The notes under the pieces: model-generated
Databases searched by the model: none
Seen by the model: the letters and a program-made list of their open reading frames with translations, nothing else
Told to the model about the DNA's origin: nothing
Part shown: in pieces, positions 8,662 through 18,201 of the stretch
Layout of the letters: the number at the start of each line of letters is the position of its first letter
Numbering within the stretch: position 1 is the stretch's first letter
NCBI RefSeq assembly: GCF_026262505.1
Contig: NC_067205.1
Span: 1,054,001 to 1,118,000 of the forward strand
From: Trichomonas vaginalis G3
Taxonomy: Eukaryota > Parabasalia > Trichomonadida > Trichomonadidae
Reading direction: 5' to 3'
Length of the DNA: 64,000 nucleotides
Program-made: the position numbers and the translations under genes

Positions 8662-8812
8662 CCCATTCTTTCATGACATAACATTCTGGGGCAGAGTCAA
8701 CATAAATGACTAAACGTTTCAAATTCTCGACTGCTTTGTTATAGTCTCTAAATGGACACATATTTCTGAACGCTTGGAAGTCATAAAAATCTGAAACGTC
8801 TATTCTGTACAT
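8615..8812 (-). CDS. Short frame upstream of the SF3 helicase (65 aa)
   Basis: Begins MYRIDVSDFYDFQAF and slightly overlaps the helicase frame. The aromatic-rich start and the position recall N-terminal regions of viral primase-helicases, but this is weak. No independent family is recognised. Confidence 0.3.
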   Translation of the reverse strand: MYRIDVSDFYDFQAFRNMCPFRDYNKAVENLKRLVIYVDSAPECYVMKEWDVVFNKSKNSFRTRM

Positions 8813-8840
8813 TTTTATAAAAATAAAAAAAATATTTTTT

Positions 8841-9530
8841 TTATTCTTGACTTTGTTGTTGCATTTGTTCCATTTGTTGCATTTGTTGTTCTTGAGCTAT
8901 TTGTTGTTGAAGTTGTTCTTGTAGTACAATACTTTCACCAGTTGCATCTTCCAATTCGAAACTTTCTGCCGTCATTGACAAATACATAGGACATAAAAGT
9001 TTTACAGGAACAAAGTTTGCGTCAACTAAGGTTAAGTTTATGTTTGCTAAAGTGTTTGAGTTTACTAAAGCTGAAAACTCTGCATTCGAATGAACAATAG
9101 GCAAACCAGCAGAGAAAGTGTTGTTTATACGCATGAGTATCTTTTGGTCATAGTAGTTTCTGTCGACATTCGAATAGCACTTTGAACCTAAGTTTGAAAC
9201 AATATATAAAATAGGTGTACTTAAAGTCAATGGAACAGACAAACCTTGTATGACACCTTTTCCTGTTATAGGAAACTGTTGGTAGTAAAAACCAGATATA
9301 AGTTTTGTATTATAGCTCATATCGTTTATACTAAACTCAGTCGGACATCCAAACATAATGAAACCTGCTCTAGTTGCAGCACATGTTACATCCGTCCTTA
9401 AAGTATTAAATAAGTCAACAAAACCTGTTGGTGGTATATCTGAGTAAGTATCTTCAAAGAAGTATTTTTTACCATTCACAACAACAAAGTCTTCTGGTGT
9501 CAAAAGAGCAAAACAGGCTTTAGTCGTCAT
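8841..9530 (-). CDS. Probable minor capsid (penton) protein, Polinton part (229 aa)
   Basis: Rich in beta-strand-like segments from residue 10 to 195, with no catalytic motifs, then an acidic and Gln/Met-rich tail from about 200. Length and fold composition fit the single-jelly-roll penton protein of Polintons, and it lies about 1.3 kb from the major capsid gene on the same strand. The assignment is by position and composition. Confidence 0.5.
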   Translation of the reverse strand: MTTKACFALLTPEDFVVVNGKKYFFEDTYSDIPPTGFVDLFNTLRTDVTCAATRAGFIMFGCPTEFSINDMSYNTKLISGFYYQQFPITGKGVIQGLSVPLTLSTPILYIVSNLGSKCYSNVDRNYYDQKILMRINNTFSAGLPIVHSNAEFSALVNSNTLANINLTLVDANFVPVKLLCPMYLSMTAESFELEDATGESIVLQEQLQQQIAQEQQMQQMEQMQQQSQE

Positions 9531-9644
9531 TGTGTTTAAGGTAGTTTACAATATCGTCCTTGAGGACTTTGTAAGTTTTGTTTATAGAATTATATGACTC
9601 AGGGTTTTTAGTCGTAATAGTATAAACCACTATTCTTCTGCCAT

Positions 9645-9884
9645 TTATATATATTTAAAAGTTTTTCTGAAAGTGAGAAGAACTTCGTCTAAACTTTCAC
9701 ATGGCGTTTCTTGAAGTTCTCTGTCTAAGAAGTTCAAATATTTTGTAAAGACATAGAACTTTCCTTTGTCTACACGAACAAACAAAACAGGGTCTTTCAT
9801 ATCGTTCAAAAGTGTGTAAAGTCCTTTACATGAAATAAAGTCTATATTATTTTTCTTCAAACATCTTTCAAGAAGTTTTGACAT
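9645..9884 (-). CDS. Small unknown protein of element A (79 aa)
   Basis: The ATG at 9884 is used. A basic helical start is followed by short strands with several Phe and Leu, and a C-terminal helix. It nearly abuts the gene at 9890-10468. No family is recognised. Confidence 0.35.
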   Translation of the reverse strand: MSKLLERCLKKNNIDFISCKGLYTLLNDMKDPVLFVRVDKGKFYVFTKYLNFLDRELQETPCESLDEVLLTFRKTFKYI

Positions 9885-9889
9885 TTTAC

Positions 9890-10468
9890 TTAGCAAATAA
9901 ACTTTAATGAAATGTTGTGGTCGTCAAATATTTTTATGACGTCTGGGAAACTATACTTTAAGTTCAACGTTTCACCTCCTTTCATAACGTATATCTTGTC
10001 AATGACATTATATGAAACACCACAGCAACTAATGTCGGGTTCTATTTCTTTGATGTTTATATCGTCTGCCTCTGTCAAAAGTTTCAATAGTTCTTTCAAA
10101 ACTTCATGAGGTGCAATGACATATGAGTTCACTTTTACAGGGTTGTGTTCGACCAAGTTTAACATTATACTTAAAGCTTGACAAATCTTCTCCTGAGTTT
10201 GAAGTTTGTCTTTAAGTTGTTGGTAGTCGTTTCGAATATCTGCAACAGAACTTAAGTCTCTGCTAACTTCAGGATATGTTGGTTCTTTTACAGGAACAAT
10301 TGTTATACCATCTTGGTCTTCGTATGGTTTCCCCACTTCAACATCTCTTTCTTTGACATTGACAACAACACTTTGACTGTTTGTTTGAGTTGGTGAATTT
10401 AACTTCACATCTGCCATCGCCATTAAACCTTTTGAAACACTTACGCTTCTATTTTTCGGAAATGACAT
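9890..10468 (-). CDS. Unknown protein of element A, start at 10468 (192 aa)
   Basis: The frame is open up to 10699, but the ATG at 10468 begins a more plausible protein: MSFPKNRSVS. The extra upstream part overlaps plus-strand frames and is hydrophobic. The product has a Val/Glu-rich linker, a coiled-coil-like segment (around 85-110) and a beta-rich C-terminal half. It lies next to the major capsid gene; a capsid-associated role is a guess. Confidence 0.4.
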   Translation of the reverse strand: MSFPKNRSVSVSKGLMAMADVKLNSPTQTNSQSVVVNVKERDVEVGKPYEDQDGITIVPVKEPTYPEVSRDLSSVADIRNDYQQLKDKLQTQEKICQALSIMLNLVEHNPVKVNSYVIAPHEVLKELLKLLTEADDINIKEIEPDISCCGVSYNVIDKIYVMKGGETLNLKYSFPDVIKIFDDHNISLKFIC

Positions 10469-10486
10469 TTTACTTAGAATAAAAAG

Positions 10487-10800
10487 ATGGACGTATTTGA
10501 GTATCTCTTCGAATTGAAGCAGAACAAAGTTTACACACACAAACAATACAAGTTCATTGACAGAGTAGTTCTTTACACAAACAATGGAAATGTTATAGAA
10601 TAGCAGTCTTTGCTGAACCAAAATATTTTCATAAAGCAAAGAAAGTTGGTATAACTGAAATGGTGAAAGTTCTTGACGTTGACAAAAATATAACAACAAA
10701 ACTGACCGATATTTCTAAAGGTAAGTTTATAATACAATACTATGTTAAGACTGGCGTACTGTCAATATTTGACGGAGAGAAGTCAGTTCAAGAACAACTT
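10487..10800 (+). pseudogene. Short plus-strand fossil frames between capsid-block genes
   Basis: Two short plus-strand frames (10487-10603 and 10660 onward) encode Lys/Val/Tyr-rich beta-like segments. They sit in the gap between two minus-strand genes and are divergent from the gene ending at 9890. It looks broken. No family is recognised. Confidence 0.3.
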
Positions 10801-12364
10801 ACTGACCTGCTGCCAAAATCTGCTCGATGGAAGCTGTCGTTATGCCAATCTGAGGAGCCCCAGCAGGTTTCATCGAACGAATCTTCAAAAGAGCATCTTC
10901 CGTGAAAAGTGCTATTGGTTTTGTAAACTTCTTTGCTCTCAGTTCATCTGGACCGTCTCTGTCACCAGTATATTGTATTTGTACAGTACCAACAGTTGAA
11001 ATACCACCCATAAAGTCTTCTGAGTCAGCAAATGGAATGCCAAGCCAAAAGTTTGAACGGTCTCCATTTGTATATTGAGTTTTTTGACCTCCTGTATGAG
11101 TCCATACTTTCACATATGGCATAATAGAACTTTGCATTTCAGGGTTAATGGTTGTTGTGAAGTTGTTGTTAAAGTTCATAGCATCTAATGTCAAGTTGTA
11201 TGACCTCATATCTTCAACTGTAGAATATTCTTCTCTTGGATAATATTTGCCATCTATGTTTATATGGTATTTAATACCAGGGTTGTAGAAGCAAGAATAG
11301 TCATTTATAGTTCGTCTGAACAGTACAAACATAGTATCTGCATGTTTCATTGCAGTTGTTAAAGCAATATCTGTTCTTGCACCTGGGTCAGCACTTTGGT
11401 TTCCAACTTCACCTGCAAAGTCTTTGACAGATATTTGGTGTATAGGGAACATAAGTGGAACTGCAATATATTTGGCAGCTAAAGCATTTGAAATATCTGG
11501 GTCCAACATATAGACTGCAAGTCTGCTTTCTATTCTCTTGCATTCAAACTTTTCGCATGTGAACTTAACTGGGTCCCAAGCAGTTCCAGCAGCATTGAAG
11601 TAGTAGTTTACTTCAGTGTTGAGGTTTGAGAAACCAAAGTCTAAGTCAACTTTGTCTTTGCAAAATTCGGCGAATGACGTTTGATTTGCTCCCTTTACGT
11701 CTGTAAGAGTGAATGGGTCTTGTGTTGGTGCAATGACTAAGTTATTTTTGCTTGGAGTAAGTTCGATAGAAATTTTTCCTGCCCAGTTTGGCAAGTATCT
11801 TAAAAACCTGAAGATGAGGAAAGATGACAAAGGAACTCTAAGTTTCAGTTTTACTTTGGTTACTGCTGCTGCAGTTTGTCCAGAAAGGTCAACATAAACT
11901 CCTGGAACGTTAGGGTCAAGTCTTCTTATTTTCTCAATAGTTGCATACTGGTCTGTTTGTTCTCTAGCTTGTGGTTGTACTGAGTTTCTCAAAGCGAACC
12001 ATTCATAGTTTGCCCATGTTACTGTTTGAACTAAGTCAGAGTTAGAATATATCTTATATCCCATGAAAACTTCTGGAGCATATTGGTATCCGACATAGAA
12101 AATTCCATTGCAACCTTTCTTGTCAGACAACTTGGCAGAAGGTTTTATTTCAATGTCTTGTTCCACGTATAAGAAAGAGTTGTCAATAGAAATTATATGA
12201 AACCTGTCGCAAGCAATATCTACTGTTGTTGAAGAACCTTCTCCAAACTCACCTACGTTTCCATAAGAAACAGCAGTTGTATATTCGTAAGTTCCAGGAA
12301 CTATTTCTGACCTTCTAATGGCATTGTCGCATTCGTTATACCATTCGGAAACATTTCCATTCAT
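10799..12364 (-). CDS. Probable major capsid protein, double jelly-roll type (Polinton part, 521 aa)
   Basis: The largest beta-rich protein of the block: 521 aa, close to Polinton major capsid lengths. It is rich in Tyr, Asn, Thr and Gly, without signal peptide or catalytic motif. There are two halves of similar strand-rich character, roughly residues 20-250 and 270-500. Neighbouring packaging ATPase and penton candidate support the call. It would form the hexon-like shell. Identification is by composition, length and neighbourhood. Confidence 0.6.
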   Translation of the reverse strand: MNGNVSEWYNECDNAIRRSEIVPGTYEYTTAVSYGNVGEFGEGSSTTVDIACDRFHIISIDNSFLYVEQDIEIKPSAKLSDKKGCNGIFYVGYQYAPEVFMGYKIYSNSDLVQTVTWANYEWFALRNSVQPQAREQTDQYATIEKIRRLDPNVPGVYVDLSGQTAAAVTKVKLKLRVPLSSFLIFRFLRYLPNWAGKISIELTPSKNNLVIAPTQDPFTLTDVKGANQTSFAEFCKDKVDLDFGFSNLNTEVNYYFNAAGTAWDPVKFTCEKFECKRIESRLAVYMLDPDISNALAAKYIAVPLMFPIHQISVKDFAGEVGNQSADPGARTDIALTTAMKHADTMFVLFRRTINDYSCFYNPGIKYHINIDGKYYPREEYSTVEDMRSYNLTLDAMNFNNNFTTTINPEMQSSIMPYVKVWTHTGGQKTQYTNGDRSNFWLGIPFADSEDFMGGISTVGTVQIQYTGDRDGPDELRAKKFTKPIALFTEDALLKIRSMKPAGAPQIGITTASIEQILAAGQ

Positions 12365-12437
12365 GCATCCAAAACTGTTGGCGTTATATTCTGAGCGGCG
12401 TACATTTCATATGAGTAAAAATATAGAATAGTTGGAT

Positions 12438-12773
12438 TTATATGTCATAATAGAACCCACTCCGACCAAGCTTTACTTTCTTCCTGACTGAGTTTTTAAC
12501 TCTTCTTTTTCCTTCATTGCCCTCTGCTTGAAGTTGTTGCATCTTTGCATTATGTTCATCTAGTATGTTGCAAATTTCCCATGTCCTTTTTGCCTTTTGG
12601 CTCTGGTCGCCCATCTCAGGTAACCTATATCCTAGAAAGAGTTTGTCATAGTCTGTATTTGAGTCTTCGCGTATTGTTTGCATGACTCTTTCCTGAGTTT
12701 CTGGTTCAAGCTCTTCAAACAGAGCTGTCCATATGGAATAAGCTCGTTTCCAAATATATGTTTTTGTAGCCAT
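12438..12773 (-). CDS. Small basic protein of element A (111 aa)
   Basis: Overlaps the end of the large protein gene upstream by about 140 bases in a different frame, a compact viral arrangement. N-terminal half helical and aromatic; C-terminal quarter strongly basic (about 85-103), suggesting nucleic-acid binding. No family is recognised. Confidence 0.4.
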   Translation of the reverse strand: MATKTYIWKRAYSIWTALFEELEPETQERVMQTIREDSNTDYDKLFLGYRLPEMGDQSQKAKRTWEICNILDEHNAKMQQLQAEGNEGKRRVKNSVRKKVKLGRSGFYYDI

Positions 12774-15637
12774 TCTGGTTTTCTTTCCATGTTACCAATA
12801 ATATCTTTTGTGAATGGGAAAGCTTTTACCCAATCTTTCAGTCTTGCGTCGTTTATTTCTGTAGTTGGTTTTATTTTGTCAAGGAACATGTTTTTCAATA
12901 CTAACATTTCATTTGGTACTGTCCATTTGAGTTTTCTTAAATATTCATCCCTTCTCATTTCATTGTCTGCAAAGTAAGTTTTTATGACATTTTGTAAACT
13001 TTCGTTTGCAAGGTCATGTACAATAGGTTCTCTTCCTTCGCTCTCCCTAACTTTCTTTCTAAACTCTTCACCAAATATACCATCTCTATGGTTCTGTGTA
13101 GTTCTTTGAGATAAATGTTCTAGAACGTCAGGTGTTATATTTCCATCAGCCATGTTCATTTCATACTGGTTCAAAATATCTGCATCTTTCATATCTTTCA
13201 ATGGCATTAAAGCCGCGCTGAAAATACCAGCTATGTCTCGTTCACCATTGACTTCCATTGCGTCTACAACTTCTTGGAATTGTGGTTGTAAGTTTATGAA
13301 CCACCTATCTGGATTAGCTTTATGACCCCATCTCATTGTAGTTCCATCGTCTGCAGAAACAAAAGTAGGTTTGTTTCCATCTTGGTTAGGTTCTGAATGA
13401 ACTTTAAACAATGTTTCATTTCTATATGTTTTCTTGAAATTTAACCTTTTATTTTCACCGAGTTCATCCGAAGATTGAACGTTAAATGCTCGTAAGTAAA
13501 AAGGGTTGTTGTATTTGTGTACATTTTTTTTCAGTTCTTCCATTCTATGCTGGATATTTTCATCTGGTGTTGGAGTCTTTTGTATGTCGGCGAACATTTT
13601 TCGATATTCTTCTACTATGTCAGCCGAATTTTTTTTAGACTCTTGGAAATATTCCATATTCTCCGCATACTCTTGTTGAGGGTCAAGATTTTTCGGCTGT
13701 TCCAAATCTTCATCTAGTTCTGTGAAGTTAGTTTCCAAAGGAGTGACTTGTTCGTTTCCTTCAGGCTCTTCTAGCTGTTGTTGCTGAACTATTTCTTCCA
13801 TGTCTGGTTGTATCTGAACTTCTTCCTGTGGAGTTTCTTGTACCTCATCTGCTGGCATTTCATATATTCCGAGACCGTTTTTAACAATTTCCCTATCTAC
13901 GTCATCCGCATTCATAAGCTTTTGTTCTTTCGTTCCGTCTCTATTTTTTACGCGTTTCATGACGAAAGTTGAATTGTCATTTAGCTCTGACATCAAATAT
14001 CTCGGAGTAAATTCATCCATGTCATTTGGATGATATGCTATTAAATCATATCCCTTAGCGAGCTTGTATTTTCCAGGTTTGAGATTATATCCGTTTTGGT
14101 GCTGAGCCATAAAGCTAAATAGGTTCGGGTCAGTATTTCCATCCTTGAACTTTCTAATAGCTTCTTTATATCTGTCACTAAAGTCAACAGTATCTGGGAA
14201 ACCACACTCTTCTTTAAGCATTTTTAAGAATTCTTGGTTTCCTTGTTCTCTACTTCTTTTATGTCCTTGCTCTGTTTGTGGTTGTTGTTGTGCAGGGTTT
14301 TGAACTGTTGGTTGTGCAGGGTTTTGAACTGTTGGTTGCTGTGCTGGTTGTTGTGTTGGTTGTTGTGCTGGTTTTGGTGCATGCCTGTGTCTGTGTCCAT
14401 GTGACGATGTAAATGTTCTAGGTAGTCCTGGTGCAGGTGCTTCTCTTGGAGGGTTTGGTGGTATATAAATTCCACCAGCTGGCACATATGTTCCATCTGC
14501 AGCGTAATGTCCTACCTGACTTTTCGTTTTTAAGAAAGCATTTACTAGGTCTGTTTTGGTCTGTTGTAACTCTTTTTCTTGACTTTTCACAACAGTTGCT
14601 CTAACGGCGTCATAGGCACTTTGAACTGCCTGTCTCGTTGCTGCATCTGTTATTTTCGTCATATTTTGTGCTACTTCTTTTAACTCTTTGTCGAAACCTT
14701 CAGACTTCAGTTTCTTTCCAGATGAGAAGTCGTTCACTTGTTTCACCTTACTATGAAGAGCTTCGAAGGCGTTCTTAAAGTCAGCATTTGTTAAAGCTTC
14801 ATTTGAACTGTCTTCATCCGCTTGTATTTTTGTCCTTATTGACCCTATGAGTTGGGCTGCTTTAGCGTTGGCTTGGGCATCTAACCAGTCATTGTTAGCT
14901 TTTATATACTCTGCGCTTTTCATTGCCTTTTGCATAGCCGCGTCGTTATTTTTACTTTCTTGTGCTAAGTTTTCATACTGTACGGTTTGGTTTTGCAACT
15001 GTAAAAGTTTTTCTGCCTTTACATTTGCTTCAACTTCCTTTTTATACTCATCGCTATCCATATATGTCTTCAGGGCTTTTTGTTTTATCTCTTCATCTTT
15101 CAGTATTTTATATTGAGTAGTATGGTTTTTCAAATTTATGACATCTTGTTCCATTTTTGCTACTTCTGCTGCTTTTTCTGACACTTTTTTCGCATATTCC
15201 TCTGTACTTAGTTCTTTCAGTTGTTCTTCTTTCTTCTTTTTCTCTACGTTTAACTCATTGAGTTTCTTTGTGTGTCTGTCATATTCTAGTTTCTTTTCGT
15301 TTTCACCTATTTGCTTCTGTATGTCTATGTTTGACTTTTTGACATCTGCTATTTGATTTTTGAGTGAACTCAAATTCATTTGACTTTGAGGGTTATAGGC
15401 TGTTCCGTCTGCAGCTCCACCATAGCCTGCCATTTTCGCTAAAAGTGCCGCTCTTAAACCTCCACTCTGTGCACCAATAACTCGGTTTAAAAGCATAGGG
15501 TTGCTTGACATTTGTTGCAACATAGTGGGGTCATTCATCATTTGTTGTTGCAACTGTTGTTGTGGTGTCAGTCTTACTATTGGATGTTTCAATGCTCTCT
15601 TCCTCTTACGTATATTCTTACGTAGCTTACGTGGCAT
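12632..15637 (-). CDS. Large coiled-coil virion-like protein of element A (1001 aa)
   Basis: Very basic first 22 residues (K/R-rich), then a Gln/Met-rich segment, a Gly/Ala stretch, a long coiled coil (about 80-390), a Pro/Gln-rich tract with repeated PTVQNPAQ units (about 415-460), an acidic Gln/Glu-rich region (about 590-660) and a helical end. Residues 69-73 (M-A-G-Y-G) match the adenovirus-type protease consensus (M/I/L)-x-G-x-G, which would release a short basic DNA-condensing peptide; this is inference. A second copy lies at 61325-63469. A core or internal virion role is plausible. No family is recognised. Confidence 0.55.
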   Translation of the reverse strand: MPRKLRKNIRKRKRALKHPIVRLTPQQQLQQQMMNDPTMLQQMSSNPMLLNRVIGAQSGGLRAALLAKMAGYGGAADGTAYNPQSQMNLSSLKNQIADVKKSNIDIQKQIGENEKKLEYDRHTKKLNELNVEKKKKEEQLKELSTEEYAKKVSEKAAEVAKMEQDVINLKNHTTQYKILKDEEIKQKALKTYMDSDEYKKEVEANVKAEKLLQLQNQTVQYENLAQESKNNDAAMQKAMKSAEYIKANNDWLDAQANAKAAQLIGSIRTKIQADEDSSNEALTNADFKNAFEALHSKVKQVNDFSSGKKLKSEGFDKELKEVAQNMTKITDAATRQAVQSAYDAVRATVVKSQEKELQQTKTDLVNAFLKTKSQVGHYAADGTYVPAGGIYIPPNPPREAPAPGLPRTFTSSHGHRHRHAPKPAQQPTQQPAQQPTVQNPAQPTVQNPAQQQPQTEQGHKRSREQGNQEFLKMLKEECGFPDTVDFSDRYKEAIRKFKDGNTDPNLFSFMAQHQNGYNLKPGKYKLAKGYDLIAYHPNDMDEFTPRYLMSELNDNSTFVMKRVKNRDGTKEQKLMNADDVDREIVKNGLGIYEMPADEVQETPQEEVQIQPDMEEIVQQQQLEEPEGNEQVTPLETNFTELDEDLEQPKNLDPQQEYAENMEYFQESKKNSADIVEEYRKMFADIQKTPTPDENIQHRMEELKKNVHKYNNPFYLRAFNVQSSDELGENKRLNFKKTYRNETLFKVHSEPNQDGNKPTFVSADDGTTMRWGHKANPDRWFINLQPQFQEVVDAMEVNGERDIAGIFSAALMPLKDMKDADILNQYEMNMADGNITPDVLEHLSQRTTQNHRDGIFGEEFRKKVRESEGREPIVHDLANESLQNVIKTYFADNEMRRDEYLRKLKWTVPNEMLVLKNMFLDKIKPTTEINDARLKDWVKAFPFTKDIIGNMERKPEWLQKHIFGNELIPYGQLCLKSLNQKLRKESCKQYAKTQIQTMTNSF

Positions 15638-16073
15638 TTTAAGTGAAGTTAAAAAGCGGCTTTTGACAGATGTTTGTATGACACTTTTTGTTCAGCACAA
15701 AAAACTACTCGGTCAAAGTGTTGTCAGTTTTGTAAAAAAACCGTCCTATCTCATTCTATAAGGGGAAAAGGCTTCTCAAAGTATACTTCCTTGGAACGCC
15801 CGTAACTTTTCCTGTAGCGACGATAGACCCTTACTTGTCCGGACAAAGTTATACTATTTTGAGTGCTCTACAAAAAAGTCAACAGCGACGACTCTCAAAA
15901 ACCGTTGTGTAAAAAGTTTTACCGTTGGACAAAAAAGTATATATAGAAAACAAAAAACGTTTATAGTTCATTCAATATTTGAGATGGAACGGTTTGCCAA
16001 CGGTAACTATTAAATAAAATAAAAAAATAGAGGGGGTTACCGTTGACGAAAACGGTTTATTTTAAACTTTTCT
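15638..16073. other. Divergent intergenic region of element A
   Basis: A 436-bp spacer between the minus-strand 1001-aa gene and the plus-strand gene at 16074, so it must hold two promoters. The half next to the large gene (about 15640-15880) is also conserved upstream of the second copy (61078-61324, inverted), which suggests regulatory function. No further gene is seen. Confidence 0.6.
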
Positions 16074-16988
16074 ATGAGTAGTCCGAAAAAAACAGTTTAT
16101 TTTTGTCTAATGGAAGCCAACATTAACAATTCTCAACCGCTAACCAAAGCCAAAGCCCCACAACCTCCAAGAACTGGCACAGCTGTTAGAATAACCGCCA
16201 AAAAGTCTAACAGCGAATTAAGAGAAATTCTTCAACAAATTTGCTCTAAATATCTCAAAGACGCCGAAGAAAACACACAACCAGACGCTATATACAATAC
16301 TCAGTTCTGTGAAGTTCTGAACAAAGCAATTGCTAGTTCAATTGAACTTACTAAGACAATTCCAAGTCCAATTGAGCTTAGCGATGTCTTAGTTCAGTAT
16401 TTTCCAACATTTACTAAGCTTATAATGTTGAGAACTTTATACCAAGTTCGTCAAAATCTTCCTCGTAACATCCAACGGTCATTCGACAAGACAATTGCCG
16501 AATTCCAAGTCTTTAGTTACGGATATGACCAAGATGAATACGTTGACGAGTTCGGAGACAACTGTACAAAATGGTTTGAATGCTATACGACAACACAATT
16601 TGAATTCGACTTTCTCGAATTCAACGCAGCAACCATTTATATCATTGCTCTTTACCTTTCCGAACAACAACAAGACCTCGCAGATGGAGATGTTGTTACT
16701 GTCGTCATGGAAACTCCTGAACAATTCGGAAAAAAGAAGTCTCTAATTGCCAAATTTGTTCCAGGACATCAGCTTTTCCAACGCACAGAAGTCTTCTGTA
16801 TTCCTGGAACTAAGTTCTTTGTCAAGAGCGAACTCAAACAAAGATATAATGTGTCATTCAATTACACATTATATAATGTTTTCGACCCAGAAGAAGACTT
16901 CTTCCCAGAAGCAATGGAAGAGGAAGAAGAAGAGAAACACGAAGAAGAGAAACACGAAGAGTCCTCCGAATTCACACCAGAAGACTAA
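16074..16988 (+). CDS. Unknown acidic-tailed protein of element A (304 aa)
   Basis: Complete frame of 304 aa. Helical N-terminal half (about 45-145) and a beta-rich part (about 165-275) precede a Glu-rich tail with two EEKHEE repeats (about 279-295). It is transcribed away from the large gene and is the last gene before the hairpin end. A degraded relative of its middle part is visible, inverted, at about 60930-61005. No family is recognised. Confidence 0.5.
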   Translation: MSSPKKTVYFCLMEANINNSQPLTKAKAPQPPRTGTAVRITAKKSNSELREILQQICSKYLKDAEENTQPDAIYNTQFCEVLNKAIASSIELTKTIPSPIELSDVLVQYFPTFTKLIMLRTLYQVRQNLPRNIQRSFDKTIAEFQVFSYGYDQDEYVDEFGDNCTKWFECYTTTQFEFDFLEFNAATIYIIALYLSEQQQDLADGDVVTVVMETPEQFGKKKSLIAKFVPGHQLFQRTEVFCIPGTKFFVKSELKQRYNVSFNYTLYNVFDPEEDFFPEAMEEEEEEKHEEEKHEESSEFTPED

Positions 16989-17030
16989 CAATTTTCCGAA
17001 TAAAAACCTCATTTTATACTAAACATCTTC

Positions 17031-17063
17031 GGGGCTAGAAGGGGCGCAGCCCCTGGAAGCCCC
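17031..17063. repeat. GC-rich double hairpin at the end of element A
   Basis: GGGGCT and AGCCCC form an outer stem, AGGGGC/GCCCCT an inner stem with a GCA loop, separated by short GA/GGA bulges. The same 33-nt motif, inverted and slightly changed, occurs at 60829-60861 and 61017-61049. It stands out sharply from the AT-rich surroundings. Confidence 0.9.
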
Positions 17064-17067
17064 ACTA

Positions 17068-17069
<2 letters not shown>

Positions 17070-17116
<47 letters not shown>
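17070..17116. repeat. 47-nt T homopolymer
   Basis: An uninterrupted run of T directly after the hairpin. It marks the junction between element A and the TA-flanked element that follows. Its length may be uncertain in the assembly. Confidence 0.9.
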
Positions 17117-17124
<8 letters not shown>

Positions 17125-17158
17125 TTTAAATTCTATTATTTTTTAGTCTTTATGATTA

Positions 17159-18199
17159 AGGGTGCGCCCGGGAGGATCATGTAAACTTCAGAATTTAGAA
17201 CCTTAATTTTTAAGCAATTACTTGGTACCTAAATAGGTAGTAAAACTCTAAAAATATCAAAAAGTACAACTTGGCTCCATAATAATCCTGTCATGGTGGC
17301 AGTTTGTATTCCCTAGTATTTTCCTCTTGAATCTCTTTTTCTGTCGAAATTAAATTCAAATCTCAGAAGTAGAAGTGAATAATCGATTTATTGCTGCTAT
17401 TATACGAATAAACAAATCCATTATATTATTTTTATTTACATAATATCTGTTTGAAGTTCATAATTCTATAAATTTTTCTTCAAAAACATTACAATCTTGA
17501 TAGTTTTGATACTGTTTAATAGGTTTTTGGCACCTTATTTAGTAATTACAACGTATCGAGTCGATCTGAACTTAATTTTCGGAAATTTAAAATATTTATC
17601 ATAAGTAAAATCTGATTTGAAATTTATGTTTAATTACTATATTTTGCATAATCCTAAGTAGCTTTTGTAAAAATTCATCAAAAAAAATTTTAACGTGCTT
17701 TAATTTTTTATTTTTTAAAATAATACATATTATTATATAACTAGAATATTTACAAATTTTACTGCTTTCAAAAATTTAATCCTCCTCTCAAATAAACGTA
17801 CATCCGGGTGGCCTGTTTTTTGCAAAAAATAAAATTTCATTTTTTTATGCTTAAAAAGTCAGAATTTTTATTTGCTTCTGGGATATATGATGGCTATATC
17901 AGACGCCCATTCTTTTTGATACTCAACATTAAACATAAAACTTAGCCGTTAAGGCTCTTCTGAAAATATTTTTTTTTCGAAAAATTTGCGAAAAAAATCA
18001 AAAAATTTAAAAATCCCCGAATCTGCAGGGATTTTAAAAAATTCTTTTTAGTAAAACTTAAGGATATTGTATCAGATATATTGGTATGGGCAAATTCTAT
18101 TTTAATACAATATTCATCGAGATATTGCGCTAACGAAGCATTCAAAATTGAGAGGGTAATCCTCCTACTCTCAAATAAACGTACATGCGGGTGCACCCT
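17159..18199. mobile_element. TA-flanked non-coding transposon (MITE-like, 1041 bp)
   Basis: Left end AGGGTGCGCCCG, right end CGGGTGCACCCT: 12-bp terminal inverted repeats with one mismatch. Each is flanked by TA (17157-17158 and 18200-18201), the target duplication used by Tc1/mariner elements. There is no convincing coding frame inside. A decayed second copy of the right end lies at about 17778-17815. The element starts 40 bases after the T run. Confidence 0.7.
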
Positions 18200-18201
18200 T
18201 A

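Larger units (their letters stand above)
1..17063. mobile_element. Polinton/Maverick-type virus-like element A (left end outside window)
   Basis: Capsid-bearing element recognised by its gene set: a DNA polymerase B tail at the left edge, an A32/FtsK-like packaging ATPase, an SF3 helicase, a major capsid and a minor capsid candidate, plus many small unknown genes. Most core genes from 5.7 to 15.6 kb are on the minus strand and tightly packed. I saw no integrase or adenain-type protease in this stretch. It looks largely whole in the structural-gene block, with a handful of breaks elsewhere. Two copies of its large protein gene in this window are about 97% identical in protein, so the family moved recently. 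The 1-4.1 kb part is visibly richer in GC than the rest, so a seam between two elements near 4.1-4.4 kb is possible. The right limit is set at the GC-rich hairpin before a 47-nt T run. Confidence 0.75.
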
